Origin: Cryptomeria japonica
Lineage: Eukaryota > Streptophyta > Pinopsida > Cupressales > Cupressaceae
Length of the DNA stretch: 64,000 bases
Assembly: GCF_030272615.1 (NCBI RefSeq)
Contig: NC_081407.1
Location: forward strand, 98,811,897 to 98,875,896
Reading direction: 5' to 3'
Made by a program: the position numbers and the translations under genes. Below, piece after piece: positions 22,153 through 34,099 of this stretch (position 1 is the stretch's first letter; every line of letters starts with the position of its first letter). The notes below the pieces were generated by a model. It was not told where the DNA came from, made no database searches, and saw only the letters and a program-made list of their open reading frames with translations.

Positions 22153-24609
22153 TTACACTGTGCCAAACCTGTCGCCTCCTGGATCCCAAAACAACTGAAC
22201 CCCACATCCATTCGCCATATAGAGATAAAAATATCTGGAAGCGTCTATAACACAATATCTCTCTACAGCTCTCGGTAAACTCCCATGGATGTGATAACTA
22301 ACCAAACCATCATGCCCACTGACACCATAGTCCTCCTGTAACCATGTACCCATAAGAAAACTTTGTGACATAGAAGTAGCAAACCCTGTTGGATACATAT
22401 CAACATGATGTATAACTGACAGCTGTCCCTGCAAGTAATCCCCCATAAACTGCTGAGTCGGGCGCTCGCAACTGCTAATCCCATCTTCTGAAGATGATGA
22501 ATACCCATCCCACAAAGGATGGCTTCTCGGAGCCAATCCACACAGATGCATCATCAAGTCCTCTGTGTGTGGATCAAAAGAAAAATGATGAGCACTCCTC
22601 ACTGTGTAGTCGCGGTAAAATGCTCCAACCTCTATCAATGGCTCATCACTAACAACACTTGAATCGAGCAGCTGATCCCTTTGATTCTGAAAAACAACAA
22701 GCTGGCATCCAAAATCAGCTGCATGGGATGAAGTGACAGATTTGCTTCCAGGAGATGGAAACAAATCAACATGGGAGCCATACTCCCAACTAGATGACAC
22801 TCTGCAAATGCCCTGTGAGGACGGAGTAGCGTTGTGTACTACCACACAACTCTCAAGAGAATCCACCATTGTGACACAAGAGCTACCAGTAAACTGTCCT
22901 GCATCAACTGTCATAGTACTGACCTCAGGAGAACTTGATGCAACTAGTGGTTCTCTACTGCTCTCAACCAAGGTACTCATCCCAGCTGAAACTTTCATAC
23001 CTATATCTGTGATAGATGTAACCACATCCTCACTACAACCAGTGGATATAAAATCCTCATCAACTGCCTCTGTATATAACTGTACTATATCTGCAGTTGG
23101 TGGAGACTGTGCCAAACTCAACTCCTCAGTAAGCTTCTCAATCTATAACTTTGACTCTTGAAGAGCCGACTCGGCACTCTGCAATGAGTCCATAGTCACC
23201 TCAAGCTCATGAGTGAGCTCATCGACTTGCTCCTCCTTTCCCTTTAATGCATCATAACAAATGCAATCCCACTCAAGAAGAAAATCCCTGTCCGCAAGTA
23301 GTTTTAGGTAATTTTGTTTCATCATTCCAATTGCTTCTCGAAGTGCATGTATCTCTGCAAGGGAAAAACCACTATCACCATGCTCATCTGTCAAAGGAGT
23401 ACTCCAACCATAGGTAGCCAACATCTGACGAGCAACATCAAAATTCTCAATGGTTGTGGCAATCATATTGTCATTCACTTTTAGTTGCCCAACCAAATGA
23501 TGAGGATTCTGTAGCTTATGACCCCCATACAAGTTTTCCGGTTCACAATATGCACTATGATATGAGGCTGATTCGTCATCACTCACTACATGATAAGCAA
23601 CATCATGTGTGCTTTCATCCATGCACACCTCAACATCTAAGGTACTGTTGCTTTGTACCTCAAAGGATGGCTCAACTAATAAGGTAGAAGTTGTTGGTAT
23701 GACAATATCTTCACACACCTCCACTCTCAAAGTAACTGCATGCCCATCCAAAGCACGATCTTGGGATTCCGTATCAACATATGAATCTTCTAGCTTGTTT
23801 TCAAAGGTCTGATCTGGAAAATCAGACTCACCATGACATGAATCCTCCACATACAATGCATCATTAGTACCCAATTTCTGAGTACTTTCATGTGACAATT
23901 CAATAGGATCATTTTGCACATGTGAAAACACTGCTGTCTCATGCTCATGCAAAGTTTCATCATCGCTGTCATGAAAATCAAAAGTAGCCTCTATATTAGA
24001 AACTTCTTGAGTCACCTCTTGCAAGGATGATGTAGATAAATCATTACCCAAAGCTGTGCTAGTGTCTTCTTGAATCAAATCAGCATGTCTATCAAATTCA
24101 TCATATAAATTTCTGCATACTTCATAGGAATTTGAAGATACCAAATCATTTTGATGAAGAGTTGTATCATCCTTATGTGTAGATTCTCTATCCATTTCAT
24201 GTGTAAACAATTCATGAGCTATAGTGTGATATTTCTTCCTTGCAAACTCTGTCTTATGGCAAAGACTCGGGTGCAAATCCATGTAACTCATGAAAGGAAG
24301 TTCCTTCTTAATTTTTTGAGAAAGAGTGCTATACTCCTTAAACATGCTAATCACTTCTTCTTCTTTGTTTTGTGGTGTTCAACCTTTGCTGGTAGGAAGT
24401 GAATTGAATCTTTTAGGCAACCCAAACTTTGAAAGCATTTGCTCTAAACGCAACAACTCTCGGCTGAGCTTGTATTGTGATTGTTCAAGTTCTTTCAGTG
24501 CCTGTTTATCGCTGAACAATGTTGTCATGTAGCCCATTTTCACTACCCAACTGAAAACCAAATCAAAACTAATTTGTACACGGATGATTTTCCCACCAAT
24601 TGAATGCAA
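22153..24609 (-). pseudogene. Single long ORF of the nested LTR element, unknown function, two stops
   Basis: One frame runs from ATG at 24609 to a stop at 22153 (819 codons), interrupted only by in-frame stops at 24379-24381 and 23143-23145. The start is 28 nt past the primer-binding site. The first 75 residues look helical and charged (LKELEQSQYKLSRELLRLEQ). The middle (about residues 90-490) is very acidic and His/Ser-rich. A coiled-coil-like stretch (DRDFLLEWDCICYDAL, ELTHELEVTMDSLQSAESAL) runs through the second stop. The last 320 residues contain hydrophobic-aromatic blocks such as YFYLYMANGCGVQLFWDPGG. I recognise no domain. The position is where Gag-Pol should be, so it may be a replacement coding region carried by a non-autonomous family. 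An ancestral protein of about 817 residues is an inference from the shared frame. Confidence 0.6.
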
Positions 24610-24637
24610 CCATCACCCAACAGGTTGGCAGGAAACC

Positions 24638-24649
24638 GCTCTGATACCA
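24638..24649 (-). promoter_or_regulatory. Primer-binding site of the nested element
   Basis: gctctgatacca on the + strand, that is TGGTATCAGAGC in the element's sense, complementary to initiator tRNA-Met. It is one base from the right LTR. Confidence 0.92.
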
Positions 24650-24650
24650 C

Positions 24651-26347
24651 TGTAATATCCCTTGGCTAATCTGACCCTGTTTTGCTTATTTGAACACCAA
24701 GGAATATTGTCAAACACTTGGCATACAATGTTTGAAGCCGCTGTAGTGAATTCTTTATTTGTCTTCTTTGGGTTTGTAGGTTGCAAATGAAGTTATGGAA
24801 AGTTTCTAACAATGCAAAGTTGTTATAGAAATGATATACTAGCTATTTTAGACCTTTCCACACATATGTAATGACTGAAATTAACTAGTACAACTAGTTG
24901 ACATTAAGACAAACACTTGTCATGCATCCCAATGTATACCTACAACCATTAGGCATTTAAGCAAACAATTGGCATGAAAGCTAAGTGGCTGATCAATGTT
25001 GAATTTTACCATGGATGTGGAATATGCAAATTATATCTCCATTAAACATATGCAACCTCCAAATATTTCATGATATAATCATAATAGAAAATGATGCAAT
25101 GAAGTAATGATTTTCTAATACAATGACCATAGATAGAAAACCTGGTATTTCAATGGCTGCCTTGATATATTGGTTTGATTCTCCTCATATGCAAATCCCT
25201 TGTCAAATATATATAGTTGTTCAACCTTTCTAAATCCCCTTCTATAGAACTCAAACTACTGTAGCGCACTGTTCACGGCACTGTTCATGCGCACTGTTCA
25301 TGGCACTGTTCACGCGGGTACTATTCACACGAGTACTGTAGCAGTGGATGAAAAAAACTTGCAATCTGCTCTTAAAACCTTGAATATTTTGTTGATAATC
25401 TCTCCCAACAAGAATGATATAACTCCATGTGCCAAAAAAGGATGATTCACAACCAACTATAAATGTTCTTCAACAATAAACTTCAAACCCTTGTAGAAAA
25501 CTTCACCAATTTGCACAAATGAAAGAACTGAAGTATTCTTTCCCACAATTGCAATAATTCAGGTGTTATTTCACACCTTCAAAATTGCTATCAATAGGAA
25601 GTTTTCGTTTCCTATGATCAAAGAAGAAAATTGGGAAAGCCCTAGGCTCCACAATAAAAATCAATCAAAATACTATTCATCAACTAGATGCCAAGAATGA
25701 ACTCTTGCCTTTCCTTTTATTCTTTCCTTAAGAGAGCTCAAACACCTTCCTGGCCAATGTGGGATAAAAAATTTATTCCCACATTAAATTATTCACTTAA
25801 CGCACTTTATTATATTAAAGTGACTTTATTATTATAAAGTTACTTTAGAACTTTATAATAATATTAAAATATTAAATAAATCACTTAAGTCACTTAAACT
25901 TTAATATCTCTTGATGTACTTGTCTGATTGCTAAGCTGTCTGAGCCAGGAGTTGACTCTCCCTGTTCTCCATGTGATTGGATGCCTGTCTAAAAATAGAA
26001 ACCCTGAATAGTGACTTACTATAAATAGTAAGTATGTGGAACTGAGTCTAGAAATAGCTGCAAAGGCCCAATCAAGGTCAACACTGCCAATAAGCTCTGC
26101 TCAGGTATCTTTCTATTAATAGGAACCCTGACTCTCCCAAAATAGTAACTTACTATAAATAGTAAGTGTGCCGATCTGAGTAAAAAAACCTGTGCAAAGG
26201 CCAAAACCTGATCCAGCTGAAGAGTAATGTCTCTAATCACCAAGTAATTGCCACACGAGGCCCTCTATCAATAATTGTTAGCCTACGAGGGTCAAATGAT
26301 AGGCTAATTCTTACAAACTATGATGCTCGCAAAATGGGGACATTACA
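24651..26347 (-). repeat. 5' LTR (right) of the nested element
   Basis: 1697 bp, matching 20300-21878. It is longer because of an extra copy of a segment around ACTTACTATAAATAGTAAGT (about 26010-26170) and a short duplication around 25810-25850. Confidence 0.92.
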
Positions 26348-26352
26348 GTATC

Positions 26353-26927
26353 TCTGAATTCTCTGAGATTGTTTGAAAACTAGTTCAGTCAGCTATATCT
26401 ACCTCCAAACAATTGTTCTCAAACTTGAAAAACCACAAAACTTGTCCTACACACAAAATTACTGAAAACAAAGTCCATTTTGAAACGTCAGACAGTCCTG
26501 CAAACTCATGGTTTTACATACTTGTGACCATAGGTAGTCCTTGCACAATCCTCATTTATGTCCTTATTATCATCCTCATATACATCCTTAGAAGTTGCAT
26601 AAGTCCTTGCATAGTCCTCATTTGCATCCTTATTATTAGCCTCATTTACGTCATTATTATCATTCTCATTTATAGTCCTTATCTAGACTTCATATACGTC
26701 TATCTTAGTCCGTCGTCATTTGCATAATCATCCTAGAAAGTCATATCCTAAACGTCCAAATCACAATCAAAGGATCAATCAAACTCAACCTCAACTCAAA
26801 CAAGTTTGTCAAGTTCAACAAATCAAACATTGTCACATCCAAAGAAAAGGAGAAAAAATCTTACATGTTGTGATCCTAGGTCCAAACCAATTAAGAAAAC
26901 ATCATGAATTGGCATTATAGATTTCAT
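26353..26927 (+). other. Interior of the large LTR element, before its Gag-like frame
   Basis: It includes a low-complexity run at 26535-26720 built from variants of TCCTTATTATCATCCTCATA. It holds no recognisable gene. Confidence 0.55.
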
Positions 26928-28601
26928 ATGGAAGGTGGAGGATTCATCCCTTCCATTCCTATTCGATCGCCATCCATAGAAACCGTAGCTCAACAGATCA
27001 AGACTTTGCAACAATAAGTGATAGACATGACTAGTCCTAACAACCATAGGGGCTGGTTAGAAAATATGACGAGAGAAGTGATGACCACGAGGGAATCAGT
27101 ATAAGGCCAACTTTCTTCTTCTTGTGAGACCATTCAAACATGCCAACCTTCATTCTTCAACAAAATTGTTCCTACCTCAGTTCAACCAACATTAGAGTCA
27201 TGTAAACCTTCTTTTTCTATCAACCCACTATATCAATCATACCAACAATATCAACCCAACATTCAAACCCCTTTCAACCAAAGTCCAAATCAAAATTCAC
27301 ATCAACCCAACATTCAAACCTCTTTCAAACAAAATCAAACCCCCTTCAACCAAAGCCCAAATCAAAATTCATTCAACCGAAATCAAACATCTTTCACCCA
27401 AAATCATACGCCTTTCAACCAAAATCAAATCCCTTTCAACCAAAGCCCAAATCAACCATATCCATCCACCATTTCATCATCCCTTGAAGTCAGACAAGAC
27501 CAATCCATGCCATCTCTATCTAATAACACAACCTCCCAAGGGCAATCCATCGTACAAATCCAATCTAATTCAAGTCATGATTCAAAGGATCTCATTCAAA
27601 GTTCTTCTTCATCAGGCCAAAATGTTGAAACATTCCAACAACCTCCCATGCATTTCTAAATTCCTTCCCCGTGTCAAGAGGATGCTCCAAAATAAGAAGA
27701 AATGAGTCCTGAAACAAATAAAGATCAAGAACAACCACTTCCATCCTACCCAATTTTTGATCAAGATCCCACCAACCAAGAATCTTATAATGATCCCCTC
27801 TCTCTTTTCTATTCCATTCATAATCAAACCCTTCCATCTCAAGAACAAAGTGTCATTTCAAGTCCCATCCAACATCCACTTCCTAAGAAAGATCAGGACA
27901 TCCCTTCTATCCTTCATAATAATCCCTTTCCAAGACAAGATCAAAGCATACCTTTACGTTCATGTCCTAAACATGATCCCATTATTTCTCCAAATCCTAA
28001 TCAAGGTCCCTCCATCCCTTCATCTCCATGTCATAATCCTCCATGTTCTTCACAATATTCCCTCTCAAATGAACTTACCATTTCTCCTAGTCGCCCTCAT
28101 GATCCCAATCCCTCTACACAAGTTGTTCATGAACCCCTTATCAATGAAATCACCAATCTAGATCATACTACACAAAGCAACTTGTCAACAATTGTATGTG
28201 TGCCATCATCAAATGCTAATGTAGTGACAAAAACAAGCATAACACCAACTAATAAGATCAACACCTGGTTGACTTCATCATCCTCTTCAAGTGCATCAAT
28301 AAAAACAAACATAACACTGACTCATGTCACAACTTCAGAACTAGAATCTATTTGCCTCATATACCCACACTTGAAAGACTGGGGGCAAGAGGATCTACCA
28401 CAATTGGATTTCTTTGAAAATGATATCACTATAGCTGAATTCATGGGTTCTAGAGCTGGATTTCCCTATGATGATTCACAAAATCTAAAAACTAAAGAAA
28501 TCAACACTGGAGATGTCAAACATATACACTTAGTTGAGTCCTTATATCCTATTGGAAAAGACATCTTTATCCGACTCTTCAAACAAAGACCAATGAACTA
28601 G
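26928..28601 (+). pseudogene. Gag-like, Gln/Asn/Pro-rich reading frame of the large LTR element
   Basis: A single frame of 558 codons from ATG at 26928 (MEGGGFIPSIPIRSPSIET) to a stop at 28599-28601 carries four internal stops. After a short N-terminal part with AQQIKTLQQ, about 90 residues are repeats of FNQSPNQN/FNQNQ type (27230-27470). Long Pro/Ser/Asn-rich sequence follows, and then a more ordered C-terminal part (ICLIYPHLKDWGQEDLPQL, YPIGKDIFIRLFKQRP). Its position after the leader suggests a Gag or Gag-replacing protein. I see no zinc knuckle, protease or RT. From 27702 to the end (299 codons) the frame is intact. Confidence 0.6.
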
Positions 28602-31132
28602 CTACACAAAACTCCTCGATCCTATGAACAATAGGCACCTTAAACAATATTATACCTAAGGGTTGGGTTAGTATAGGTTTTACTTTCTGCATTGCATATC
28701 ATTTTATTCAAAGCACTGCATCGCATATAGTTTATTTTTCAAATGCATCACATTCACAAACTTTCTGCATTGGCATATAGCAGCATCAAAAAACAAGGCA
28801 ACTGTCCAAATTTATCATCTTTTTGCATTTAAGAGAAATAAGGGTCCTCTCCTTTCTTAGATATTCAGACATGAAGTCTTTGAGGTCCTAAGGTCATTTA
28901 TTTTCAACACCCTGTGACGACGCTTTACTTATGGTTGGGTAGTGATTTCACTATTTGGGACTTGTACACCCAAAATCTATCAATTGTTATATCTCAAACA
29001 CAATAACAAAATCTCTAATTCATTTGAGGCACCTAGTTGATCATATGACTAGTGAAAAATCTAAATTCTACTTCAGCGTCGCTGTAATTGTCACACCTAG
29101 GTAGGTTTCATTACTTACAAGTCAAGGCAAGAAAATATAAAAAAGAAAAAGTGCAATGCCAAATATTTATCTCAAGGCAATAGAGCAATGATGTATAACT
29201 GAAATATCACGCATACAAAGTGTGACAAAAATCTTGACTATGGGAACATACGAGTAACTCCATCAGGGATATGAACACCTGCTGGCAATGGAGCAATATT
29301 TGAGAAATTACAGTCTATAACCTTGTTGGAGCTCTAAAAGCTTGCTGGTAGTGAGGCTCTATTCGGGATGCTTTTGAAGTTAGGATAATCCATGTAGCTA
29401 GTCATATATGATGCTAAGGATCTTTAGTGAATACAAGAGCAAGAATTAACTCATTTGCACACACATGGGCAAAAGAAGGTCAAAGTTTTAAGAACCAATG
29501 GGGAAGTTTTTCGCGTCTCCATTTGTAAATCCTAGTCACTAAGTGTGTTGATTTGGATGTTCCAAGGGACCTTAGGGATCGATTGACCTCTTATCTATGA
29601 AATGTTTTGTACCTCCAATTTCAATTGGTGTATTACAAAATGCCAAACAAACACAGTCGACCTTGTTCGAATAGGAAAGGCATCTTCATCATGCATCTTG
29701 CATTAACATAGGTCATGTCGAAAATTCATTGTCTCTGCATGCATTTCATAGATCATCATGTCATATAGGTCTACACACTGGGGGCATAACTGAGAAAATC
29801 CAAACAAAATCATAAAAAGTTCTGAAAAAATCCAAAAACAGTGAAAAACTTAAAAATCCAAAAACAGTGAAAAACTTAAAAAATCAATAAAAAACATTCA
29901 AATATGTGAAAACTTAAAAATACCAAAAACATTGGAAAGAGTAGTGAAAATACCAAAAACATTCACATAACGTCTTTTGAAAATACCCAAAAACATCTGG
30001 AAAATGTACTGAAAAGATAAAAAAACATTCAAATATCAATCCACATAATCCAAAAACATCAAAAAAATCTCTTGGAAAAGAACTAAAAATCGAAAATCAA
30101 TCAATCAAAAAACTTGCAATAAAATGTCTTGCAAGAAACAAATACCCTAGCAGATATCCAACAAACACTTCGCACAAAGTTAACAAAGGATACGACTATC
30201 TAGTCAAACATGTGCAATCAACTGATCAAACTGTCTTATCAGTCTATCATATCCATATCAAGTGATCATTATCTTGTCTTAAACAAAAGAGGATACACTC
30301 AAAATTAGACAGGCCAGTCTTAAACAGGGTCCGTAACTTTCTGAGATCAGACATTATCAACCATCACATCAAGAAACTGAGAACGAAGGCACAAGGTCAG
30401 TATAGATGCTAAATTTTGTCTGGGTCAGTCTTTATCTTTTATCATTTGGTGACAGATTATGTTCCTATGCTACTCAAGGATGTCCACAAGTGACTAGAGG
30501 AGCCATGATGGGCATTATCTTTTTTGTTTGTTTGTTGTTTGTGGTGTGAACTGATGAAGTTCTAGGGAAATTGCTCTAGTGGGTGTCTGTGATAGGAGCA
30601 TTCAACTATTGAATGCCACACATACCTCGACCCCTAGTGTATTTCCCAAAATGGAGGGGTTCACTTCTTGTCTGCTATGTGTTTGTTTCTTCAATGAGAT
30701 ATCTTTACATCTTGGTTCCTTATACCATGATGTGCTAAGCTTCATTGTTCAATAATAAGGCTCAGTGATGAATATATATTGCGCAATAAATAATGACACG
30801 GATTCATGAATCAATCACTCTCATTTCATCTCATTTGCTTATTGCTAGTTTGTTGATTCTTTTCTCATCATCTCTTTCTAAATCATTTTCTTTCATCTAA
30901 CATTGTTCTATTTCATTCTAAAGTTTATTCTCTCATATTCTATCTCAATATCATCTTTACATCACTTATCTCTATCTCTAATCAACTCACCATTCTTCTA
31001 TCTTTCATCTCACATTCTTCTTTTTTCGAGAGATCATTCATGTCTTTAATGCACAAACAATCTCTCGAAGGGGCATACTGGGGCAAAATTTTTTTCATTT
31101 TCTTTGAAACAATGCCGTTTCGACTTTGTCTC
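28602..31132 (+). other. 3' non-coding interior of the large LTR element
   Basis: 2.5 kb without a readable Pol. A-rich degenerate repeats of the type AAATCCAAAAACAGTGAAAA fill 29810-30110. The purine tract AAAGAGGGACAAA at 31133-31145 precedes the 3' LTR. Confidence 0.6.
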
Positions 31133-31145
31133 AAAGAGGGACAAA

Positions 31146-32288
31146 TGTAGACACCTAAAAATGTCTCATTGATCATGTACTAATTATTCATCTAATTGAT
31201 TACATTATTCTTTAATTAATCTCATTCTTCTAATTTCATATTTCCTCATCATCTTACTAATTACTCTATTTCTTATTCTTTCATCATTTAATCATTTAAC
31301 CATGTTCTAATGTTAATTAAATATTTATTATTTAATTAATTCTGATTAATTCCCCAATTTAAATAATCTTTATTATTTAAATAATTTAATTCTCAATTTC
31401 TATTTCTAATCATTTAATCATTCAATCCTTATCTAAAAATTAATTAAATATTTATTATTTAATTAATTATGATTTAATCCTTTAATTTAAATAATCTTTA
31501 TTATTTAATTAAATTCCATTTCCAAATCCCCAAATTCTAATTTCAGTAATTTTTCTAATTTCTTCTAATTTCAAATACATGTGCATGATTTCAAAAATCA
31601 AATTGAAAATCAAAGTCAAGTTTTAAAATAAACTCAATTATTTGAATTAAAATCTCATGCAAAGATTAAATTGAAAATCTAAGTTAAAGTGCAAGCACAT
31701 GCTAAATTAATTAATTCAATCAATTAATTAAATCATTTATCTCTCCAATCTCTATTTTCTATCCTCTAGTTAGATTTTTCTAAAAAAAGCTTTCTTTGTC
31801 ATCCTCTTAATTTCCTCCAATCATTCTTTTTCTTCCTTCAGTAAGCTTTTTCTCAATCAATTGACTCAATTAATCTATTCAACCTATTCCGTTTCACCTC
31901 TAAATCAACAGTTCAACTATCAATTTTCATGTGAGCTCACCTGAGTTCCACCTCTTGATCAATTTGTTCCACCTTTCAATCAATCTTCTTCAATTATCTA
32001 AAAATTGAGCATTCAATCTCCATTTTCAACAATCACGAACTTTGAATCTTTGTGTCATTTGCAGGTTGCCAACGCAATATCTGAGAGCCATCATACCACA
32101 TAGAAGAGAAGAGCAATGGAAGCTATATGCGATCATGGGATAGGGAGTTTTGATTAATATATTTTACATTCCTATTTCTTAATTGCATTATTTCATTGTC
32201 AGTTTGTTTGAATTCTTTGATTAGATAGGGATTCGTGATTTCCCTTTGAATTCTAATTAATATTGAAGATGAATTTTGCATGCACACA
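31146..32288 (+). repeat. 3' LTR of the large LTR element
   Basis: 1143 bp from TGTAGACACC to CATGCACACA. AT-rich stretches of TAATTAAATATTTATTATTT occur at 31310-31460. Confidence 0.85.
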
Positions 32289-34067
32289 AATAGAATTCTA
32301 ATTTGATTTTTGTGCCTAGTTCATCACTTCCCTTGACATGTAAGGTTTCGCTTGAAAAATCTGATTTGAGTGGGATTGATCACTTTAGGCTGTATATTTT
32401 CCAACTTTCTTGCCAATGCTTTGGCAAAAATTTTATAGTTCACATTGAGTAGTGTAATAGGGTGCCAACTCTTAATAAGATATCAGTCCCCTTCCTTAGG
32501 GATTAGTTTAATAAGTCCTTAATTAATTTCATCGCGTAGGGATCCCTTGTCCACTGCCTCCATATAGAGTCAGGAGTAAGGTCCTCTCCTATCCAATCAA
32601 TACAGTCTTTATAGAATTCAATCGATAGCCCATCAAGCCCAGGTGCTTTGTCCTTGTTGAGTGCCATAATGGCCTCCTTCATCTCTCCCAAGGAGATTTT
32701 CCTATTAAAAATTTCCGCATCCTCCTCACCTATTTTTCTTGGAGGAATACCTTTGATGTGAACCCTTGCACTTTCCTTGCAAAGCCCATCATCTTTTGAT
32801 GTGGACAATTTCTGATAAAACTGAGCAAACTCCTTCAAGATTTCATCTTGATTTGAGATAGTAACTCCATTCTCCCAAATACTGTCAATGTTATTTTTGG
32901 CCTCCTTATATTTAAGCAACTGGAAGAAGTATTTGGATCTCTTGTCCCCTTGCTTCAGCCAATTCATTATGGCTCTAGTCCTGGCACCCTATATCCTTAC
33001 ATTCTGCATCCTTCTAAGATTATCCTTAGCCTAGCATAATGTGTCCATCTCAGTAGATCTAGAAGAGTTATTTTGAGTATCTTCCTTAGCATTCAAGAGT
33101 GTGAGATGGGCATCAATTTCCTCCTTTCTAAGATCCTTAACTTTTTTTTTCCCTGCTATTTGAAAAAGGTTTTTCCAACTAATAAGATTTTGGTTCCACC
33201 TCTCAATAGCACTATCATGCTTTGTGATTTCCAAATTAAATTGTCTAATAATAGCAATGGCTCGTTTCATCTTACTCTCCTTTAACAAGCTTGTGTTAAG
33301 GGAACAAACATCATTCCTCCTTTGTGACATACATTGCGATTCACCACGTGAAATCACAATATTGATAGGGTGGTGATCAGATAATGTATAAGGGATAACC
33401 CTTACACTATTGCCTTTAGAATCTAGTTTGGACAGGTGACAAAGTTTTTATTGAAATAGAACCTATCCAATCTACTATAAATCCTTTTGTGTCCTTGTTG
33501 GAAATTACACCATGTGAACTAGATAGCCTATGGATTTGCCTTTCTGCATGCCAAAGGATCTATACGCCTGAATTTATTTATCATTCTATACCCAAAAAAC
33601 CTTTCATCCCCTTTCCATTCAAACTTTCTACCATGTTAAAGTATCCCCCCAAAATCCATGGAATCTCATCAAGTTGACACATCCATTTCCACAGCTCAAT
33701 CCTTTCCTTAGAATCATTTGAGGCATATATGGAGCAAATTTCAAATTCCAATTTTTTTACATTTCAATATTACCCACACCAACCTATTGCATGGTGAATA
33801 ACCCCATTTAAAACATATTTACTCCATACATTACTCAAAAGAATAGCTCCCCCACCTTTGCCTATATCATGCTTAGTAGTTGAGCATTTTGCATCCTTCC
33901 ATATGCATTTCAGACTAACGTCCAGCCAGTAGTCTACAACTTTTAATTCTTGAAGAAGCAAAATGTCAATTTTTCTATTCATATTTAGGAATATATTCTC
34001 ACAACATATTTCCTATCCGGGAACTCAAGTCCCCATGTACATTCCAAGATGTGAGATTTACTTCCAT
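32289..34067 (-). pseudogene. LINE ORF2, 5' part (endonuclease and start of RT)
   Basis: The ATG at 34067 opens an APE-type endonuclease: TSWNVHGD, then ILLLQELK, GKGGGAILL, CSIYASND, WILGGYFN (33640-33660, where the family has GGDFN, so the catalytic Asp is Tyr) and SDHHPINIV. A linker and then the start of RT follow: MNWLKQGDKRSKYFFQLLK, ALNKDKAPGLDGLSIEFYK, SWHPITLLNVNYKIFAKAL. Frameshifts and stops break it in several places. It ends at the LTR insertion and resumes at 17546. Plant LINEs use this protein to nick target DNA and reverse-transcribe their own RNA; this copy could not. Confidence 0.88.
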
Positions 34068-34099
34068 AGATGATTATGGTGCAATTTCCATAGGTGCCC

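Larger units (their letters stand above)
20300..26347 (-). mobile_element. Nested non-autonomous LTR retrotransposon with one long unknown ORF
   Basis: It is flanked by a perfect TSD, GTATC (20295-20299 and 26348-26352). The LTRs start TGTAATATCC and end GGGGACATTACA. A minus-strand primer-binding site TGGTATCAGAGC (24638-24649) is one base from the right LTR, so the element is in minus orientation. A purine tract (CAAGGAGGGCGGAC on the minus strand, about 21879-21892) abuts the left LTR. The 2.8 kb interior is nearly filled by one reading frame of unknown function and has no Gag, RT or integrase motif. The LTRs are mostly near-identical apart from a few insertions, so it is relatively young compared with the elements around it. 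Confidence 0.93.
17547..32288 (+). mobile_element. Large non-autonomous LTR element inserted in the LINE (5' LTR truncated)
   Basis: It is defined by two direct copies of one LTR: a truncated 5' copy (17547-18310) and a full 3' copy (31146-32288). A primer-binding site follows the first and a purine tract precedes the second, so it is on the + strand. Subtracting the nested element (20300-26347), it is about 8.7 kb. The interior has a Gag-like, Gln/Pro-rich reading frame with four stops and no readable protease, RT or integrase, so it is a large non-autonomous element. LINE sequence on both sides reads in the same minus-strand order, so the element sits inside the LINE. No clean TSD remains because the left end is deleted. 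Confidence 0.8.
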
